DNA from: Bdellovibrionales bacterium
GTDB lineage: Bacteria; Bdellovibrionota; JAFGOL01
Direction: 5' to 3'
DNA: 8,471 bases
Assembly (NCBI GenBank): GCA_022707945.1
Contig: JAKIZQ010000044.1
Span: 1 to 8,471, forward strand
Position 1 is the stretch's first letter. Each line of letters begins with the position of its first letter. Below, one piece after another: positions 7,365 through 8,471 of the stretch. A program made the position numbers and the translations under genes. Under the pieces are notes generated by a model. It saw nothing but the letters and a program-made list of their open reading frames with translations. It had not been told where the DNA came from and did not search any database.

Positions 7365-7373
7365 AACTTTAAA

Positions 7374-7378
7374 CCTCC
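7374..7378 (-). promoter_or_regulatory. Ribosome binding site supporting a TTG start
   Basis: GGAGG on the minus strand is 9 nt from TTG 7364. It decides the start of the lysine-rich protein at MASKKKK rather than at the upstream ATG. Confidence 0.75.
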
Positions 7379-7431
7379 AGTTTAGCCAGTGTTTTAGCAC
7401 ATCCGCACAAAAGGTAAAAGATAAAAATTTA

Positions 7432-7460
7432 TTTACTTTTGGCTCTGTAAAGAGTATCTT
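7432..7460 (+). promoter_or_regulatory. Putative promoter of tRNA-Leu
   Basis: TTTACT (7432-7437), a 17-nt spacer and TATCTT (7455-7460). Each hexamer matches the sigma70 consensus at four of six positions. The -35 is identical to that proposed for the lipoprotein pair. Transcription would begin near 7467, leaving about 15 nt before the mature tRNA. Confidence 0.45.
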
Positions 7461-7482
7461 CTGGCAGTTCTATACCCAATAA

Positions 7483-7565
7483 GCCCGGGTGGTGGAATTG
7501 GCAGACACGCCAGACTTAGGATCTGGTCCGTAAGGGTGGGAGTTCGAGTCTCTTCCCGGGCACCA
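7483..7565 (+). tRNA. tRNA-Leu (anticodon UAG)
   Basis: 83 nt including encoded CCA (7563-7565). The acceptor stem GCCCGGG (7483-7489) pairs perfectly with CCCGGGC (7555-7561). The D stem is GTG/CAC (7492-7494, 7506-7508) with the invariant GG at 7500-7501. The anticodon stem CCAGA/TCTGG (7510-7514, 7522-7526) encloses the loop CTTAGGA with anticodon TAG at 7517-7519 and G at position 37. There is a class II extra arm (7527-7537), and the T arm is GGGAG/CTCTT around TTCGAGT. It reads CUA and probably other CUN codons. G37 means it is not a substrate for the neighbouring MiaB. Confidence 0.98.
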
Positions 7566-7579
7566 CATCTTGCCACATC

Positions 7580-7680
7580 TTTTTTTCAAATACTTCGTTA
7601 CACTTCAGACTCAGCTCCTGCGCTGTATATACGAATACAGCTTAGTCACTTCGCTTTGTGTGCCTCGTCTTTGAAAAAAA
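7580..7680. repeat. 101-bp imperfect palindromic element with 11-bp terminal inverted repeats
   Basis: TTTTTTTCAAA (7580-7590) is the exact reverse complement of TTTGAAAAAAA (7670-7680). Inside, GCTGTAT (7622-7628) and ATACAGC (7635-7641) form a perfect 7-bp stem with a 6-nt loop. GACTCAGC (7608-7615) can alternatively pair with GCTTAGTC (7640-7647) with one mismatch. No reading frame of substance is present. The arrangement resembles a small non-autonomous palindromic element, but no clear target duplication is seen. T-runs lie on the 5' side of the palindrome on both strands, so it does not look like a simple terminator. Confidence 0.6.
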
Positions 7681-7823
7681 TCTATCGCAATCTGCCTAGA
7701 TACGCTATCCTGCGCCTCACTTCACCTTCCTTGTCTAAAAACAAAATACTCGTAAAAACTTCAATCGCTTGTTTTGAATACACCTTAGTCGTCTCACCTT
7801 GCACGCCTCATTTTACGAAGGCG
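7588..7823. repeat. Array of three diverged short repeats
   Basis: Three same-direction relatives occur: copy 1 about 7588-7669, a shorter copy 2 about 7711-7740, and copy 3 about 7744-7823. Copies 1 and 3 share both ends: AAATACTTCGTTACACTTCA against AAATACT-CGTAAAAACTTCA, and GAATACA.CTTAGTC ... GCCTC. In the ungapped stretch 7633-7666 against 7776-7809 I count 25 of 34 identical, with eight of nine differences being transitions. Copy 2 keeps TCACTTC.C.TT, then CCT.GTCT and an A-run. With the element at 7580-7680 they fill essentially all of the 242-bp gap after the tRNA. No gene is credible here. Confidence 0.6.
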
Positions 7824-8471
7824 GAATATTTATAGACGCCATTTAAGATTTGATTCCTCATGGAAGAAGGAAGCCTGATCCCATAACTAGACTCGAAATG
7901 GCTCATTTTATAATCTATAGAGAAGAAACTAGAAACACCGCTGCGTGGAGCAAAAGTAAGGTAGCCTCTAGCTTTTAAATATCCAATAACGATATTGCTT
8001 ACATCTCTGTCGTTACATAAGGAATTATGGTAACTGATCCATGCAAATAGTTCGGCCAGCGTCTTATAATCCTCGCTAGAACCATCCATCACCAGATAAT
8101 CAAATAAACCAAAAGTCCTAGTTAGATTATCTTGTCTGCCATATAAAAGGACTGATTCCTCTTTTCCGAGAACGCCATCTTTTTCTTCGCCTATGTATTC
8201 AATAAAATTATGTAAACAAACATCTATATTATTACTTCTTCTTGATTCAGGTAGATATCCATTTAAAAGATCAACAGCCTCAGCTTCGCTGCATGTTTTA
8301 TCTAGTGTCCTAAAGCTATCTATACTAATAGACTTTGGTTTAGGCGTATAATCAGGAGAAAATCTCCTTATTTCTACTATCTTGCTAGGATCCAAATTCT
8401 CCTTAAACAAGAATGAGGGCGACGAAATAATTTTGAACAGAGATTTACTGTCTATTGGATATATGCTGTTA
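7808..8471 (-). CDS. Unrecognised protein, 5'-partial
   Basis: The frame is open from the window edge (8471) to TGA at 7808-7810, giving at least 220 residues. A TTG at 8410 is the first possible start codon after the edge, but the frame continues upstream without a stop (...SIYPIDSKSLFKIISSPSF...) and no well-placed ribosome site precedes that TTG, so the true start is probably outside the window. I do not recognise the family. Visible features are a mixed, soluble composition with no signal peptide or membrane segment in this part, a Ser/Asp/Glu-rich middle, segments such as EAEAVDLLNGYLPESRRSNN and LAELFAWISYHNSLCNDRD that look helical, and a C-terminal part with RSGVSSFFSIDYKMSHFES. The last codons and stop run into repeat copy 3. 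It converges on tRNA-Leu. Whether it is intact upstream cannot be judged. Confidence 0.7.
   Translation of the reverse strand, partial: NSIYPIDSKSLFKIISSPSFLFKENLDPSKIVEIRRFSPDYTPKPKSISIDSFRTLDKTCSEAEAVDLLNGYLPESRRSNNIDVCLHNFIEYIGEEKDGVLGKEESVLLYGRQDNLTRTFGLFDYLVMDGSSEDYKTLAELFAWISYHNSLCNDRDVSNIVIGYLKARGYLTFAPRSGVSSFFSIDYKMSHFESSYGIRLPSSMRNQILNGVYKYSAFVK

Larger units (their letters stand above)
7365..7482. other. Divergent intergenic region between the operon and tRNA-Leu
   Basis: 118 bp separating the TTG start of the lysine-rich gene (minus) from tRNA-Leu (plus). It holds the GGAGG ribosome site at 7374-7378 and the putative tRNA promoter at 7432-7460. For the minus strand I find only weak promoter-like hexamers (for example GATACT near 7453-7458), none with a convincing -35 partner, so the operon promoter is not identified. 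Confidence 0.5.

Noticed and set aside
7198..7482. Plus-strand open frame rich in Phe and Leu
   Set aside because: It is the complement of the lysine codons of the minus-strand basic protein and has no ribosome site.
7483..7565. tRNA-Leu(UAG) as a substrate of the adjacent MiaB
   Set aside because: MiaB acts on prenylated A37 in tRNAs reading UNN codons. This tRNA reads CUN and has G37, so the proximity is not a substrate link.
7578..7590. Rho-independent terminator for tRNA-Leu at the T-run 7580-7586
   Set aside because: There is a T-run but no GC-rich hairpin immediately before it other than the tRNA itself. Termination here is possible but not supported.
7566..7807. CRISPR array
   Set aside because: The repeats are few, of unequal length and diverged, without regular spacers or cas genes.
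7536..7835. Plus-strand open frame of 99 codons running from inside tRNA-Leu through the repeats
   Set aside because: It begins within the mature tRNA, has no ribosome site, consists of repeat sequence and overlaps the end of the minus-strand gene. The tRNA and repeats explain it.

Overview
This is an AT-rich bacterial window. Almost every gene lies on the minus strand, and only a tRNA-Leu is on the plus strand. The lipoprotein signal peptides and the gene content suggest a Gram-negative bacterium. A lysine-rich protein carrying a C-x4-C-x9-C-x2-H motif ending in a YCRYHY sequence, encoded directly before miaB, resembles proteins I associate with deltaproteobacteria/Bdellovibrionota. That placement is an inference of low certainty. 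TTG starts with good Shine-Dalgarno sequences are used at least twice.

Layout, left to right. Positions 1-839 (minus) hold the N-terminal 279 residues of a surface lipoprotein built of chitobiase/hexosaminidase C-terminal-like beta modules; the gene runs off the left edge. Positions 855-1802 (minus) hold a complete paralogue, transcribed just ahead of it. This pair has its own promoter (about 1855-1883) and a short leader hairpin. Positions 1891-7364 (minus) hold a tightly packed five-gene run. In transcription order it is: lysine-rich protein, miaB (tRNA 2-methylthiolation), gamma-class carbonic anhydrase-like protein, guaB (IMP dehydrogenase), guaA (GMP synthase). Junctions are a 4-nt overlap, a 14-nt overlap and two 4-nt gaps, so translational coupling is likely. 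guaB and guaA together convert IMP to XMP to GMP.

Divergent from this run is a complete tRNA-Leu(UAG) at 7483-7565 with encoded CCA and its own putative promoter. Positions 7566-7807 contain no credible gene. They hold an array of diverged short repeats, including a 101-bp element bounded by perfect 11-bp inverted repeats around a central hairpin. The last copy reaches into the 3' end of an unrecognised minus-strand gene (7808-8471), which is open to the right edge of the window and therefore 5'-partial.

I see no complete new system such as a defence locus, CRISPR array or phage module. The least explained parts are the repeat array beside the tRNA, the unrecognised gene it touches, the lysine-rich zinc-ribbon-like protein at the head of the operon, and the paired lipoproteins sharing an almost invariant CVGDDC segment just after the lipid anchor.
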